This document shows, piece by piece, positions 35,758 to 44,521 of a stretch of 64,000 nucleotides of DNA. The translations under genes were made by a program, and so were the position numbers. The DNA lies in contig CAAFUF010000032.1 of the NCBI GenBank assembly GCA_900766135.1, positions 124,001-188,000 on the forward strand, read 5' to 3'. Each line of letters starts with the position of its first letter. The stretch's first letter is position 1. The stretch comes from Paenibacillaceae bacterium. Lineage in GTDB: Bacteria; Bacillota; Bacilli; Paenibacillales; Paenibacillaceae. The notes under the pieces were generated by a model. The model saw only the letters and a program-made list of their open reading frames with translations, made no database searches and was not told the origin of the DNA.

Positions 35758-37020
35758 TTACTGGCTAAGCTCAGCTAACCGACTGCGATATTGCTTGGCG
35801 GTAATCGCCCCGCTCAAATAATCGTAGGTGAGCGGCGCAAACGCTTCAAGCTGTCCGGGCAACGACGGGCTCGCCGGCAGAGCGGCTCCGGACCCGGCAG
35901 CCAGCGAGGCAGGAATCCAATTCGGCAGCTCGTTTTGGGCTGCTTCGTAATAGATCGTTTTTTGTACGGGAAGATGGCCGCTCGATTCCTGCCAGCGTAC
36001 CTGATTAAACGCGGAGGTCATCTCCGAAATCCACAACCCGGCCGCTTCTGCGTTGTCCGTTTGCGAAGAAACGGCATAACTGCGGCCTTGAATCCAGGCC
36101 GTTGCTACATTCGGCTGCACCTCCGGCATCCACACTTTCATCTGGGGATGCGCGTGCTTCTGTGCCTCCGATGCCGGGGCAATCATCATGGCCAATTGTC
36201 CGCCGTTCAGCTTGCTCCACGAATCCGCTCCGGACGCACCCGAATCCAAGAGCCCAGGTTGGATCAGTTCCAATTGTTGCACGGAGAGTTGCATGTTGTC
36301 CTTCAAGGCGAAAAAGGGCTCGGCCCCCCCGGGCTTCCAGCCTCCCCCGATTTGCCATAGCAACGTTGCCGCCGCATACGGATCGCGGTAATCCAAGCCC
36401 AGCAAGTAGGGCTGGGAATGTTGTTTTTTGAAGGCGGAGAATAGAGCGTTCCAATCGTCCGCCGATGCCGGCGGCCGCTCCAGGCCCAGCTGTTTCAGCT
36501 TAGTCGCATCATAGACCAGTACATATGGATCCACATCCAGCGGGACCCCCCAGACATATCCGTTCCATTCGTTAGGAATCAAGGAAGCGCTTAACACTTC
36601 TCCGGACAAAGAACCCGAGTAATAACCCTCCGTAGGCAGCAAGTAACCGTCCGCAGCAAAGCGGCGAATCCAGACATTGTCCAGTAGCAGGATATCCGGC
36701 GATTCCCCAAGCTTCATCAGCTGGCGCTGGAAAGAAGCATAACTCTCCTCTACCGGTACATTCACCAGATCGACCTCCAACGGATGGTTCACCGTGAACT
36801 GTCGGTTCATTTCCTCCAAGCGGCGGAAATCAGACTCGTTCATTTGCACGGCCACTTGAATATGGCCGGTCTCCTGCAGGGTTTGGGCTTCTGGCGGCGT
36901 AACCGGCTGAGCCTCCCCGCGATCTTCCGGGCGAACCCGCGTCATTTCTTCGCTAGGGGACAGATTGATTAAAGCGAGTAGGAGGATTGCAAAAAGCACC
37001 CAATGATTTTTTCGCTTCAC
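35758..37020 (-). CDS. Orphan extracellular solute-binding protein, family 1-like
   Basis: A 420-residue protein. A hydrophobic N-terminal segment (about residues 6-22, WVLFAILLLALINLSP) has no lipobox cysteine, so it may be a cleaved signal or an anchor. The body shows the sugar-binding-protein fold: QVAVQMNESDFRRLEEMNRQF, SPDILLLDNVWIRRFAADGYL, EWNGYVWGVPLDVDPYVLVYD, and a late WISEMTSAFNQVRWQESSGHLPV. No permease or ATPase is adjacent. GTG 37020 with AGAGGAAG upstream is preferred over the unsupported frame to 37089. The ligand is unknown. Confidence 0.75.
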   Translation of the reverse strand: MKRKNHWVLFAILLLALINLSPSEEMTRVRPEDRGEAQPVTPPEAQTLQETGHIQVAVQMNESDFRRLEEMNRQFTVNHPLEVDLVNVPVEESYASFQRQLMKLGESPDILLLDNVWIRRFAADGYLLPTEGYYSGSLSGEVLSASLIPNEWNGYVWGVPLDVDPYVLVYDATKLKQLGLERPPASADDWNALFSAFKKQHSQPYLLGLDYRDPYAAATLLWQIGGGWKPGGAEPFFALKDNMQLSVQQLELIQPGLLDSGASGADSWSKLNGGQLAMMIAPASEAQKHAHPQMKVWMPEVQPNVATAWIQGRSYAVSSQTDNAEAAGLWISEMTSAFNQVRWQESSGHLPVQKTIYYEAAQNELPNWIPASLAAGSGAALPASPSLPGQLEAFAPLTYDYLSGAITAKQYRSRLAELSQ

Positions 37021-37211
37021 GCCTGTTCTTCCTCTCCACAATTTAGGAGCGCAAGTCAATAAACATTCCGATACTCCGTATTGTAGCAAATCGCCGAATG
37101 AATTGTCCCGTAAAAAATTGTATATAGGGTGATGGCGAGAGGTTGCGGCGATGAGGGAATGAATAGTTGAAACGATTGAAGAGCGCTGGGGGGCCGCCGG
37201 GTGAAATGTAA

Positions 37212-37249
37212 TAAGCCCGGCGAATCGTGGACGAAGATTCCCGGGCTAA
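37212..37249 (-). terminator. Second terminator-like hairpin, near-copy of 37511-37553
   Basis: AGCCCGGCGAATC (37214-37226) pairs with GATTCCCGGGCT (37236-37247), with one bulge. The arm sequence is the same as at 37517-37529. The minus-strand tail is TTATTAC, weaker than the other copy. The two hairpins flank the four-palindrome element. Confidence 0.55.
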
Positions 37250-37307
37250 TAGGTTAGCAGTTAGCTCAAATGCACAGAAGGAGGCCCCCGCTCGAAACTC
37301 TCTTCCG

Positions 37308-37490
37308 TAACGGAACGGAGAGCCGCTATTTGTGTATTTCTCGGGCATTTCCCATTCTAACGGAACTACAAGCCGTTATTGGGCCGAAAATGTAACTATA
37401 GACGCCGAAAGCGTCCAAATAAGGTCACCTGGTTCCGTTAGAGCTCAATGTCCCTCATTTGCTGCCGAATAACGTCTCTCAGTTCCGTTA
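37308..37490. repeat. Four-palindrome intergenic element, copy B
   Basis: Units at 37308, 37358 (forward) and 37418, 37468 (reversed), each 23 bp, start-to-start 50, 60 and 50. All four begin TAACGGAA in their own orientation and end in (C/G)(T/C)TATT or similar. The first and fourth units match at 20 of 23 positions as inverted copies. Confidence 0.88.
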
Positions 37491-37510
37491 GCGATCGAGC
37501 GCAACCTACC

Positions 37511-37553
37511 AAAAAAAGCCCGGCGAATCATGTTATACCGATTCGCCGGGCTT
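37511..37553 (-). terminator. Terminator-like hairpin downstream of phoH
   Basis: Minus strand AGCCCGGCGAATC pairs with GATTCGCCGGGCT (13 bp perfect, 10-base loop), then TTTTTTTGG. This is a strong terminator, although 248 bases after the phoH stop. Confidence 0.85.
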
Positions 37554-37800
37554 ACCTATTTATTATTCTCGCGAGGAACGAGTGGCGAGCACACGGCTAA
37601 CGTCTTCCCTGCTACAGGAAAAGCAAGTAACGAACCGGAGGAAGTTTACGTCCGCATTGGGCAGCCGGTGTCTTCCTTCTACCTCATCATGGACAACGGC
37701 GGACAAGACGGGCCGAGGTCGTTATTTGCTTCTGTTGACTCGGCTGCCACCGGCTTCTCGCGAAGGATGAGGAGTCGACTCCTGAGCGAGTTTGCCCCTT

Positions 37801-39135
37801 TTACAACAAGTCCGCCGCCAGCTGAGCCAGTTTCGAACGCTCGCCTTTCTCGAGCGTGATATGCCCGCTGATGCCTTGGTCGCGGAAACGTTCGACGAGG
37901 CTGGTCAACCCGTTGCTGGAAGCGTCGAGATACGGATGGTCGATCTGCTCCGGATCGCCGACCAGCACGATCTTGCTACCTTCCCCGACGCGGGACACAA
38001 TCGTTTTGACCTCATGGCGCGACAGGTTCTGCGCTTCATCCACGATGATGAACTGTCCCGGGATGGAACGGCCGCGAATGTACGTGAGGGCTTCCACCTG
38101 AATGCTGCCCAGCCCCATCAAGATTTTCTCGATATCGCCGGACTTTTTCGTATCGAACAGGAACTCCAGATTGTCATAAATCGGCTGCATCCAGGGGCGC
38201 AGTTTTTCTTCCTTTTCCCCGGGCAGATATCCGATATCCTTCCCCATCGGAACGACGGGCCGGGCGATCAGCAGCTTCTTGTATTTATGTTCGTCCTCGA
38301 CCTTCAGCAGGCCGGCGGCTAGTGCAAGCAACGTCTTGCCGGTTCCGGCTTTGCCGGTGATCGTGACCAGCGGAATCTCATCGTTCAGCAGCAGCTCCAA
38401 GGCCATGCGTTGCTGGGCGTTCCGGGCACTGATGCCCCAGGCCGGCTCGTTGCTGAGATACAGCGGCTCCATGCGGGTAGCATCTTCATTAACCTTGAGC
38501 AAGGCGGATTTGCCGGTGCCCATTTCATCTTTTAGAATCACGAACTCATGAGGGTAAAGGGAGTAGTTGAGCCCCAGCGGTTTGATCGGCAAAAAACGGT
38601 ACGTATAAAATTCGTCGATCACCGACGGGTGAACCTTGATGGTCGAATAACCTCCGTACAGGTCGCTAGGTCCGACGGTCCGGTCCGACAAGTAATCCTC
38701 GGCATGCAGCCCCAGAACGTCGGCTTTGATCCGGACGAGCACATCCTTGCTGACGAGGATGACCGGGCGCGGCGACGCCAGCTCCGATTGCTCCAGATGA
38801 TAATTCAGGGCCACCGCAAGAATCCGGTTATCGTTGGTGACCTCCCCGAACATTTCCTGGACTTTCACGAAGCTGCGGTGATTTAATTCCACCTTGATAC
38901 GCCCGCCGCCTTCGAGCGGCACGCCGTCGTGCAAATGGCCCTTCTCCCGCAATCCGTCCAGCAGGCGCGAGACGCCCCGCGCATTCCGGCCGATTTCGTC
39001 GGCATTGCGTTTTTTGGTGTCGATTTCCTCCAGCACGACAGCCGGAATAACCACATCATGCTCTTCAAAAGCAAAAACGGCACCCGGATCATGCAGCAAT
39101 ACATTGGTATCCAAAACGAAGATTTTCTTCACCAT
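37801..39135 (-). CDS. ylaK: PIN-PhoH family ATPase (YlaK-like)
   Basis: A 444-residue fusion of an N-terminal PIN nuclease domain (KKIFVLDTNVLLHDPGAV, conserved aspartates; about residues 1-140) and a C-terminal PhoH RNA-helicase-like ATPase. The Walker A GKAGTGKT is at 261-268, VVPMGKDIGYLPGEKEEKL follows, and Walker B is FIIVDEAQNLSRHEVK. Such PhoH2 proteins unwind and cleave RNA in the cases studied. ATG 39135 has GGAGGGG close by; GTG one codon later is possible. In B. subtilis ylaK neighbours ylaJ and ylaL, as here, though ylaJ is divergent in this window. Confidence 0.92.
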   Translation of the reverse strand: MVKKIFVLDTNVLLHDPGAVFAFEEHDVVIPAVVLEEIDTKKRNADEIGRNARGVSRLLDGLREKGHLHDGVPLEGGGRIKVELNHRSFVKVQEMFGEVTNDNRILAVALNYHLEQSELASPRPVILVSKDVLVRIKADVLGLHAEDYLSDRTVGPSDLYGGYSTIKVHPSVIDEFYTYRFLPIKPLGLNYSLYPHEFVILKDEMGTGKSALLKVNEDATRMEPLYLSNEPAWGISARNAQQRMALELLLNDEIPLVTITGKAGTGKTLLALAAGLLKVEDEHKYKKLLIARPVVPMGKDIGYLPGEKEEKLRPWMQPIYDNLEFLFDTKKSGDIEKILMGLGSIQVEALTYIRGRSIPGQFIIVDEAQNLSRHEVKTIVSRVGEGSKIVLVGDPEQIDHPYLDASSNGLTSLVERFRDQGISGHITLEKGERSKLAQLAADLL

Positions 39136-39256
39136 TATCCCCTCCACCGCGGTCATTGCAGCCTAATGAGATTCATGCATATTTTTTCCCGTCCCGGGAA
39201 ATCTAAAATCGATATTTGTACTCACGAGAGATCAATTCCGAAAGGACGGATCGAAC

Positions 39257-39838
39257 ATGCGAATATGGCTGTGTTTGTTAGTGACGGCTTCCCTGCTTAC
39301 AAGCTGCGGAACTGGTTCTGAAAAGGCATCACCCTCTCCAAGTAATCAAACGGGGAATACGCCTCGAGCCCAAAGCATGGACCCTTACGCCACAACGGAT
39401 ATAAACGGCAACAGGGCTATGTCGGACCGTGACAGACAAATCTATTTGGAGCAGCTTGTGACAAAGGTTCCCGGCGTCAAAGGCGCACATTGCGTCATTA
39501 TGGGCAAAACCGCCATCGTCGGCATCGATGTGGACAGCCGCCTCGAACGCGCAAGGGTTGGGAGCATCAAATATACAGTCGCTGAAGCGCTTCGAAAAGA
39601 TCCGCATGGGGCCGGCGCCATCGTCACGGCCGATATGGACTTGAACCAGCGGATTGCCGAGATCGGCAACAAAATCCGGGATGGCCGGCCGGTCTCCGGT
39701 TTTGCCACTGAGCTAGCCGATATTATCGGTCGGATCGTACCTCAGCTGCCGAACGATACCCGGCCTCCCGAAGGCGTGAACCCGAAACAAATGCAGATCG
39801 CCCCTGGCGGCGACAAGACGCGGCAAAATCTGCGATAA
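39257..39838 (+). CDS. ylaJ: YhcN/YlaJ-family sporulation lipoprotein
   Basis: A 193-residue lipoprotein. The signal peptide ends in LLTSC with cysteine 17 lipidated. A disordered Ser/Asn/Pro-rich linker (about 20-50) precedes the YhcN/YlaJ domain: VTKVPGVKGAHCVIMGKTAIVGIDVD, then IVTADMDLNQRIAEIGNKI. Family members are found in forespore inner membranes and affect germination. AAAGGAC precedes the ATG. Divergent from phoH/ylaK. It could equally be named yhcN; the choice of ylaJ rests on the ylaK/ylaL neighbours. Confidence 0.83.
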   Translation: MRIWLCLLVTASLLTSCGTGSEKASPSPSNQTGNTPRAQSMDPYATTDINGNRAMSDRDRQIYLEQLVTKVPGVKGAHCVIMGKTAIVGIDVDSRLERARVGSIKYTVAEALRKDPHGAGAIVTADMDLNQRIAEIGNKIRDGRPVSGFATELADIIGRIVPQLPNDTRPPEGVNPKQMQIAPGGDKTRQNLR

Positions 39839-39851
39839 GTTTGTCCCAAGA

Positions 39852-39890
39852 TGGAAAAAAAGCCTAGCGATCATCTCGCTAGGCTTTCTT
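39852..39890. terminator. Bidirectional terminator between ylaJ and ylaL
   Basis: AGCCTAGCG and CGCTAGGCT pair over a 7-base loop with A-run on one side and TTCTT on the other. The ylaL stop codon (39879-39881) lies inside the stem, so the terminator doubles as coding sequence. Confidence 0.85.
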
Positions 39891-40331
39891 CATGGCTTCA
39901 AACACTTGACGATCCAGCATGTCCGCAGCACGCTCGTCATAAACTTTGGCATATTCCGGCGGAGATACCAGCTGCGCGCCATAGAACAACGCGTTCCGCA
40001 CCGCATCGATGTGAATATCGAAGCAGCACATATTAAACGGCACGCCGTCCAGCGGATCCTGTACAACGGAAGCGCGGCCATTAATGGCGTAAATCGTCTC
40101 CTGGCCAAATACCGTCACGGTAACTCGTGGATTGGCCTTCAAATTGCCTACCAGCCTGGAGCGATGATCCAGGGCCAGCCGCAGCTTCGAATGATCCACG
40201 GCATACACCCAAGAAATCGCGCTGGACGTGGGTCCTCCGGATTCATGGTCCACCGTGTTCAGCAATACAAACGTTTCGGACTGGAAAATCGAGTAAAGCG
40301 AATCGGATAATTGGGTAACGACCTCGGACAT
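39879..40331 (-). CDS. ylaL: Pyridoxamine 5'-phosphate oxidase-family flavin protein YlaL
   Basis: A 150-residue protein with the split-barrel flavin-binding pattern: FVLLNTVDHESGGPTSSAISWVYAVDHSKLRLALDHRSRLVGNLKANPRVTVTVFG. This family binds FMN or F420-like cofactors; the substrate is unknown, and true PNPOx activity is unlikely for this short form. ATG 40331 has GGAGGG ten bases upstream. The neighbours ylaJ and ylaK support the YlaL name. A promoter is visible at 40406-40435. Confidence 0.8.
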   Translation of the reverse strand: MSEVVTQLSDSLYSIFQSETFVLLNTVDHESGGPTSSAISWVYAVDHSKLRLALDHRSRLVGNLKANPRVTVTVFGQETIYAINGRASVVQDPLDGVPFNMCCFDIHIDAVRNALFYGAQLVSPPEYAKVYDERAADMLDRQVFEAMKKA

Positions 40332-40405
40332 AACGACCAGCCCTCCTGTACGGCATTGCATGGATTTCTGCTCAAGACGCTTCAGCTATCCTGTAAGTTA
40401 ATTGT

Positions 40406-40435
40406 ATTATAGCATGCGGTAAAACTTGCATTCAA
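40406..40435 (-). promoter_or_regulatory. Sigma-A promoter of ylaL
   Basis: Minus strand TTGAAT (40430-40435), 18 bases, TATAAT (40406-40411), 75 bases before the start codon. Confidence 0.6.
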
Positions 40436-40438
40436 TCG

Positions 40439-41539
40439 TCAGTTGACCGTCTTGTTATCCGCTTCCCCGCCGCTCTCTTGCTGCGAGTCAGGCGTTGGGA
40501 CGCCGGCGATCTGATTCTTCAAGGCCTGCTTGGCCGCCTCCAGTTCATCCTCGTGCAAGTAAACGTACGGGCTCTTCCAATCGCCGGTGACCGGCATGAA
40601 GTCCACGTTCTCCTTGGAAATGCTCCAGTAAGCTTGAATCATGTTCTTCATCTGCTTCGATTCCAGATCGGTATCCATGTTCTTGCCCACGGATTCGATT
40701 ACTTTCCCGGCGCCCATTACGCCGTTCAGCGACTTCGCCTGGTCGATCAAGGCATGCAGCACTTCATTCTGCCTGCGGTTGCGGTCGAAGTCATCCGAAC
40801 CCTTCGTCCGCGGGCTGCAGTTGGATTTACGGTACCGGACAAACCCGAGCGCGTCTTCCCCGTTCAGATGCTGAGCCCCCTGCTTCAAGTTGATATCGGT
40901 GCCGTCTGCCGTATCGCGGTAACACATATTCGCATCCACATTGACGTCCACGCCGCCAAGCGCGTCCACCACATCGCGGAACCCTTGAAAATTCAGAACC
41001 GTGACATAATCGATATCGATATCGAAAAACTTGCTCATCATCGTTTTCATTTCCTGCATGGCGGAAATCCCCGTTTTCTTCTCGGCCGCCAGGAAATTCG
41101 GATAAAAAGCATTAATTTTGTTCGTCTTGTATCCGTCCAGATCCAGCTTCGTGTCCCGCGGGAGAGATACGACGGTTGCAGACTTCGTATCCGGATTCAT
41201 CGCAACGACCATCATCACGTCGCTAAGATGGGTGCCGGTCTCCGGGCGGTAATCCGTGCCGAGCAGCAACATCGTGATCGGCTTCACCTTGGCCGATTGC
41301 TCCGGTGCCACTTCGTCCGCGGTCCCGGTCGCATCGATTACCTGATCCGCGGTATAAAACAAATAACCTGCATAAAGGCCAACCCCGATCACTCCGATAA
41401 TCATAAGCGTCAGGACAAATTTGAAAAACCGTTTAACACCGCTGGACTTCTTCCTTGGAGCCGAACCCTTTTTCGAACCTTTTGCTGAGCCTCTTTGGCC
41501 TTTCCCCCGTGGGGGTAAGCCGCTGCGGTTAGAACTCAT
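40439..41539 (-). CDS. LytR-CpsA-Psr (LCP) family wall-glycopolymer ligase
   Basis: A 366-residue protein. A very basic, Gly/Ser/Lys-rich cytoplasmic tail (about 1-34) precedes one membrane helix (about 36-58) and the extracellular LCP domain. The domain carries MLLLGTDYRPETGTHLSDVMMV, VVSLPRDTKLDLDGYKTNKIN and LGFVRYRKSNC, including the arginines and aspartates that bind the pyrophosphate of lipid-linked substrates. LCP proteins attach teichoic acids or capsule to peptidoglycan. ATG 41539 is preferred over a TTG at 41578. There is no clear hint of which polymer. Confidence 0.93.
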   Translation of the reverse strand: MSSNRSGLPPRGKGQRGSAKGSKKGSAPRKKSSGVKRFFKFVLTLMIIGVIGVGLYAGYLFYTADQVIDATGTADEVAPEQSAKVKPITMLLLGTDYRPETGTHLSDVMMVVAMNPDTKSATVVSLPRDTKLDLDGYKTNKINAFYPNFLAAEKKTGISAMQEMKTMMSKFFDIDIDYVTVLNFQGFRDVVDALGGVDVNVDANMCYRDTADGTDINLKQGAQHLNGEDALGFVRYRKSNCSPRTKGSDDFDRNRRQNEVLHALIDQAKSLNGVMGAGKVIESVGKNMDTDLESKQMKNMIQAYWSISKENVDFMPVTGDWKSPYVYLHEDELEAAKQALKNQIAGVPTPDSQQESGGEADNKTVN

Positions 41540-41632
41540 GAACTCAAACACCTTATTTCTATGAAAATGTTGTCGCATTCATTAAGACGTACCGAGTTTA
41601 AGAAAAGTTACGAATAACGGGCAGGAGGCAAA

Positions 41633-41941
41633 TTATGCCGATTTATCCCCTGTCGGCGGCCCCGCCTTTTTCTCCTTGTTCCGTCGTCCCTCGACAAAGT
41701 AACGAATCCGCACCATAAGCATCAGAACGACAGCCACCAGGAGACATTGAATGATCGGCAGCTTGTCGATCTGAAAAATGAGCAGCAGGAACGAACCCAG
41801 CGCCATGAGGAGGTACAAGATAATCTCCTTGAAGAGCGGCAGCTTCTGCTGTGCACGAAATACTTTATTGTAAACGAAAACGATCAGCACGAAGATCAGC
41901 ACGTAGGAAATGACCGGATGCTCAGCAAACCAGGCCTGCAT
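41633..41941 (-). CDS. ylaH: YlaH-like small membrane protein
   Basis: A 102-residue protein with three hydrophobic segments (about residues 10-28, 38-55, 59-77) and a basic, soluble C-terminus (RYFVEGRRNKEKKAGPP). Topology and position directly after typA (36 bases) match YlaH in B. subtilis, where ylaG is typA. Function unknown. ATG 41941 has GGAGGG upstream, whereas the TTG at 41959 overlaps that site. Confidence 0.8.
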   Translation of the reverse strand: MQAWFAEHPVISYVLIFVLIVFVYNKVFRAQQKLPLFKEIILYLLMALGSFLLLIFQIDKLPIIQCLLVAVVLMLMVRIRYFVEGRRNKEKKAGPPTGDKSA

Positions 41942-41977
41942 ATCGAATCCCTCCTTCAAATGGCAACGTTACATCTA

Positions 41978-43819
41978 TTATAAGTTGGCTTCCGACATTT
42001 TGCGATGTTTTTCCGCCCGTTCGCGTTCGCTTTTGTTCAGAATCTTCTTGCGCAGGCGAACCGATTTCGGCGTGATTTCGCAATATTCGTCATCATTCAG
42101 ATATTCCAGCGCTTGTTCCAGCGAGAAGAGCCGCGGTGTTTTCATCTTCACGGTCTCGTCCTTCGTTGCCGAGCGCACGTTGGTCAATTGCTTCTCTTTA
42201 CAAATGTTTACGACGATATCGTTATCGCGGGTATGCTCCCCGACGATCATCCCTTCGTAAATCTCCGTACCGGGTTCCAGGAACAAGATCCCGCGATCCT
42301 CGATCGACAAAATCCCGTAAAGCGTCGAAACGCCATTTTCACTGGATACCAATACCCCTTCATGACGCCCGCCGACTTGACCGCCAAGGAACGGACCATA
42401 GCTGTCGAACGCGTGGTTCATCACGCCGTAGCCGCGAGTCAACGTCAGGAAATGCGTGGTATATCCAATCAAACCGCGAGCCGGAATCAAGAATTCCAAG
42501 CGAACTTGACCGGTTCCGTTGTTGATCATATTGACCATTTCCGCTTTGCGGGAACCTAAACTTTCCATAACCGCACCCATGCTTTCTTCGGGCACGTCGA
42601 TCAGCAGCCGTTCAAGCGGCTCCATCTTGACACCGTCGATCTCCCGTACGATAACTTCCGGTTTGGATACCTGCAGCTCGTAACCTTCACGGCGCATATT
42701 TTCGATCAGGATGCCCAGGTGAAGCTCACCGCGGCCAGATACGATAAAGGCGTCCGGGCTGTCGGTCTCTTCGACGCGCAAGGAAACGTCGGTTTCCAGC
42801 TCCTTGAACAGACGTTCGCGCAATTTGCGGGAGGTGACCCATTTTCCTTCGCGTCCGGCGAACGGGCTGTTATTGACGAGGAACGTCATCTGCAGCGTCG
42901 GCTCGTCGATCTTCAATACCGGCAAAGCCTCCGGCTGGTTCGGATCGGCGATCGTTTCTCCGATATTGATGTCCTTAATCCCGGCAATGGCCACAATGTC
43001 GCCGGCGCCGGCTTCTTCGATTTCCACGCGGCGCAAGCCCTGGAAGCCGAACAGCTTCTCGATGCGCGCGGTCTTCTTGCCGCCGTCGCGCGTCATAACC
43101 GTCACCGATTGACCTTGGCGGATCATGCCGCGGTTCACCCGGCCGATCGCGATCCGGCCCAAGTATTCGTTGTAGTCCATCAGCGTCACGAGGAATTGCA
43201 GCGGCTCGTCGACCTTCTCCGTTGGCGCCGGAATATGGTCGATGATCGTCTCGTACAACGCCAGCATGTTGTCGTCTTGCTTCTCCGGATCCAAGCTGGA
43301 CGTACCGTTCAAAGCCGAGGCGTACACCACCGGGAATTCCAGTTGGTCGTCGCTGGCTTCCAATTCGATAAACAGGTCCAGTACCTCGTCGATCACTTCC
43401 GCCGGGCGTGCGGCCGGACGGTCGATTTTGTTCACTACGACGATCGGTGTCAGGTGATGCTCCAGCGCTTTGCGGAGCACGAACTTCGTTTGCGGCATGC
43501 AGCCTTCGTACGCATCCACGACGAGCAGAACGCCGTCGACCATTTTCATAATCCGCTCCACTTCCCCGCCAAAGTCGGCGTGTCCTGGAGTATCCACGAT
43601 GTTAATCAAATAATCCTTGTACGTGATGGCGGTGTTTTTCGCCAAAATGGTAATCCCGCGTTCCCGCTCCAGATCGTTGGAGTCCATGGCCCGCTCTTGA
43701 ACCGCCTCGTTTTCCCGGAAAATCCCGGATTGCTGCAACAGCTTGTCGACGAGCGTCGTTTTCCCGTGGTCGACGTGGGCAATGATCGCAATATTGCGAA
43801 TTTCGTTTCTTTCATGCAT
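41978..43819 (-). CDS. typA: Ribosome-associated GTPase TypA/BipA
   Basis: A 613-residue translational GTPase. The G1 motif AHVDHGKTT is at 14-22, G2 RGITI, G3 DTPGHADFGGEV and G4 NKIDRP. EF-G-like domains III and V and the TypA-specific C-terminal domain follow (RGLIGYTTHFLTLTRG, KSVRLRKKILNKSERER). It binds ribosomes and aids 50S assembly and growth under stress or cold. GGAGAT precedes the ATG. A TATAAT-like -10 at 43865-43870 is a possible promoter but lacks a convincing -35. Confidence 0.97.
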   Translation of the reverse strand: MHERNEIRNIAIIAHVDHGKTTLVDKLLQQSGIFRENEAVQERAMDSNDLERERGITILAKNTAITYKDYLINIVDTPGHADFGGEVERIMKMVDGVLLVVDAYEGCMPQTKFVLRKALEHHLTPIVVVNKIDRPAARPAEVIDEVLDLFIELEASDDQLEFPVVYASALNGTSSLDPEKQDDNMLALYETIIDHIPAPTEKVDEPLQFLVTLMDYNEYLGRIAIGRVNRGMIRQGQSVTVMTRDGGKKTARIEKLFGFQGLRRVEIEEAGAGDIVAIAGIKDINIGETIADPNQPEALPVLKIDEPTLQMTFLVNNSPFAGREGKWVTSRKLRERLFKELETDVSLRVEETDSPDAFIVSGRGELHLGILIENMRREGYELQVSKPEVIVREIDGVKMEPLERLLIDVPEESMGAVMESLGSRKAEMVNMINNGTGQVRLEFLIPARGLIGYTTHFLTLTRGYGVMNHAFDSYGPFLGGQVGGRHEGVLVSSENGVSTLYGILSIEDRGILFLEPGTEIYEGMIVGEHTRDNDIVVNICKEKQLTNVRSATKDETVKMKTPRLFSLEQALEYLNDDEYCEITPKSVRLRKKILNKSERERAEKHRKMSEANL

Positions 43820-43929
43820 AGGTTTATCTCCATATCCTTTCGTCTCTATAGATTATTGAGATGTATTATAAATAAAGTTTGCACTTCGAACGGTTATTAG
43901 TCGACAGGACCAAGTGCAGCCTCATGAAC

Positions 43930-43964
43930 CACAAAACAAAGCGTCGACTCAAATGCCGACGCTT
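43930..43964 (-). terminator. Terminator of the small membrane-protein gene
   Basis: Minus strand AAGCGTCG pairs with CGACGCTT over a 10-base loop, followed by TGTTTTGTGG. It lies between the gene ending at 44021 and typA. Confidence 0.75.
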
Positions 43965-44020
43965 GACATATCCCTTATATTATACGTGAAATTTTGAATA
44001 TTTCAAGAACTATCCCTGCA

Positions 44021-44521
44021 TCACCAAGATCTGCGGCGGTTTCCGCGGGCGGCGATCAGCCAGATCCCGGCAATAATCAGCAGCGCAGCCAGGAAATACA
44101 CGATCGATGAAGCGAACAGCGTCCAGCCTAGCAATAAGATCGAGAAAGCCCCCAGAATCATGGCAGCGATGAATATGCCGTTCTGGCGCTGAGGCGCGAA
44201 GTAGCCGTATTCGAACAGGCCGACGGCCAGGCCGAGGAAAAAGAGCGGCCAGGTGAACTTCAGCGTTTGCCATCCCCCAATGACCCCAGTGAAAAACACG
44301 AGGCTGTAAACGACCAGAATGGCGCCGGGAAGCAGCAATTCCGCCGGGCCCTTACGCCAAAAATGCCATACATGCAGCACGATCCCCGGAATCAGGAGCA
44401 GCAGCGGCCAAAGCGCCCTTCCAAGAAAGCTGAATACCCCTAATTTTCCGAGCAGGATAATCACTCCGGCAGCGAGAATAAAGACGCCAGTCATCAGCTT
44501 GTTGTTGTCGGACATATCCAT
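44021..44521 (-). CDS. Membrane protein with LiaI/LiaF-type transmembrane region
   Basis: A 166-residue protein made almost entirely of six hydrophobic segments, beginning MTGVFILAAGVIILLGKLGVFSF with ALWPLLLLIPGIVLH soon after. This is the pattern of the LiaF/DUF5668 transmembrane region. No cytosolic LiaF domain is present. Family relatives take part in envelope-stress sensing, but a role here is only inferred. ATG 44521 has GAAGGTG upstream. Stands alone between terC and typA. Confidence 0.65.
   Translation of the reverse strand: MDMSDNNKLMTGVFILAAGVIILLGKLGVFSFLGRALWPLLLLIPGIVLHVWHFWRKGPAELLLPGAILVVYSLVFFTGVIGGWQTLKFTWPLFFLGLAVGLFEYGYFAPQRQNGIFIAAMILGAFSILLLGWTLFASSIVYFLAALLIIAGIWLIAARGNRRRSW

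Larger units (their letters stand above)
37021..37800. other. 780-base intergenic region with repeats and terminators, no gene
   Basis: From the phoH side it holds about 245 bases with no credible coding frame (37554-37800, including the perfect palindrome AGGAGTCGACTCCT at 37770-37783). Next come a terminator at 37511-37553, the four-palindrome element at 37308-37490, and a second copy of the terminator stem at 37212-37249. About 190 bases upstream of the solute-binding gene follow, with no clear promoter. Confidence 0.6.

Noticed and set aside
39157..39256. Sigma-G promoter before the YhcN/YlaJ gene
   Set aside because: GCATA is present but the expected -10 at proper spacing matches CATHMTA at too few positions.
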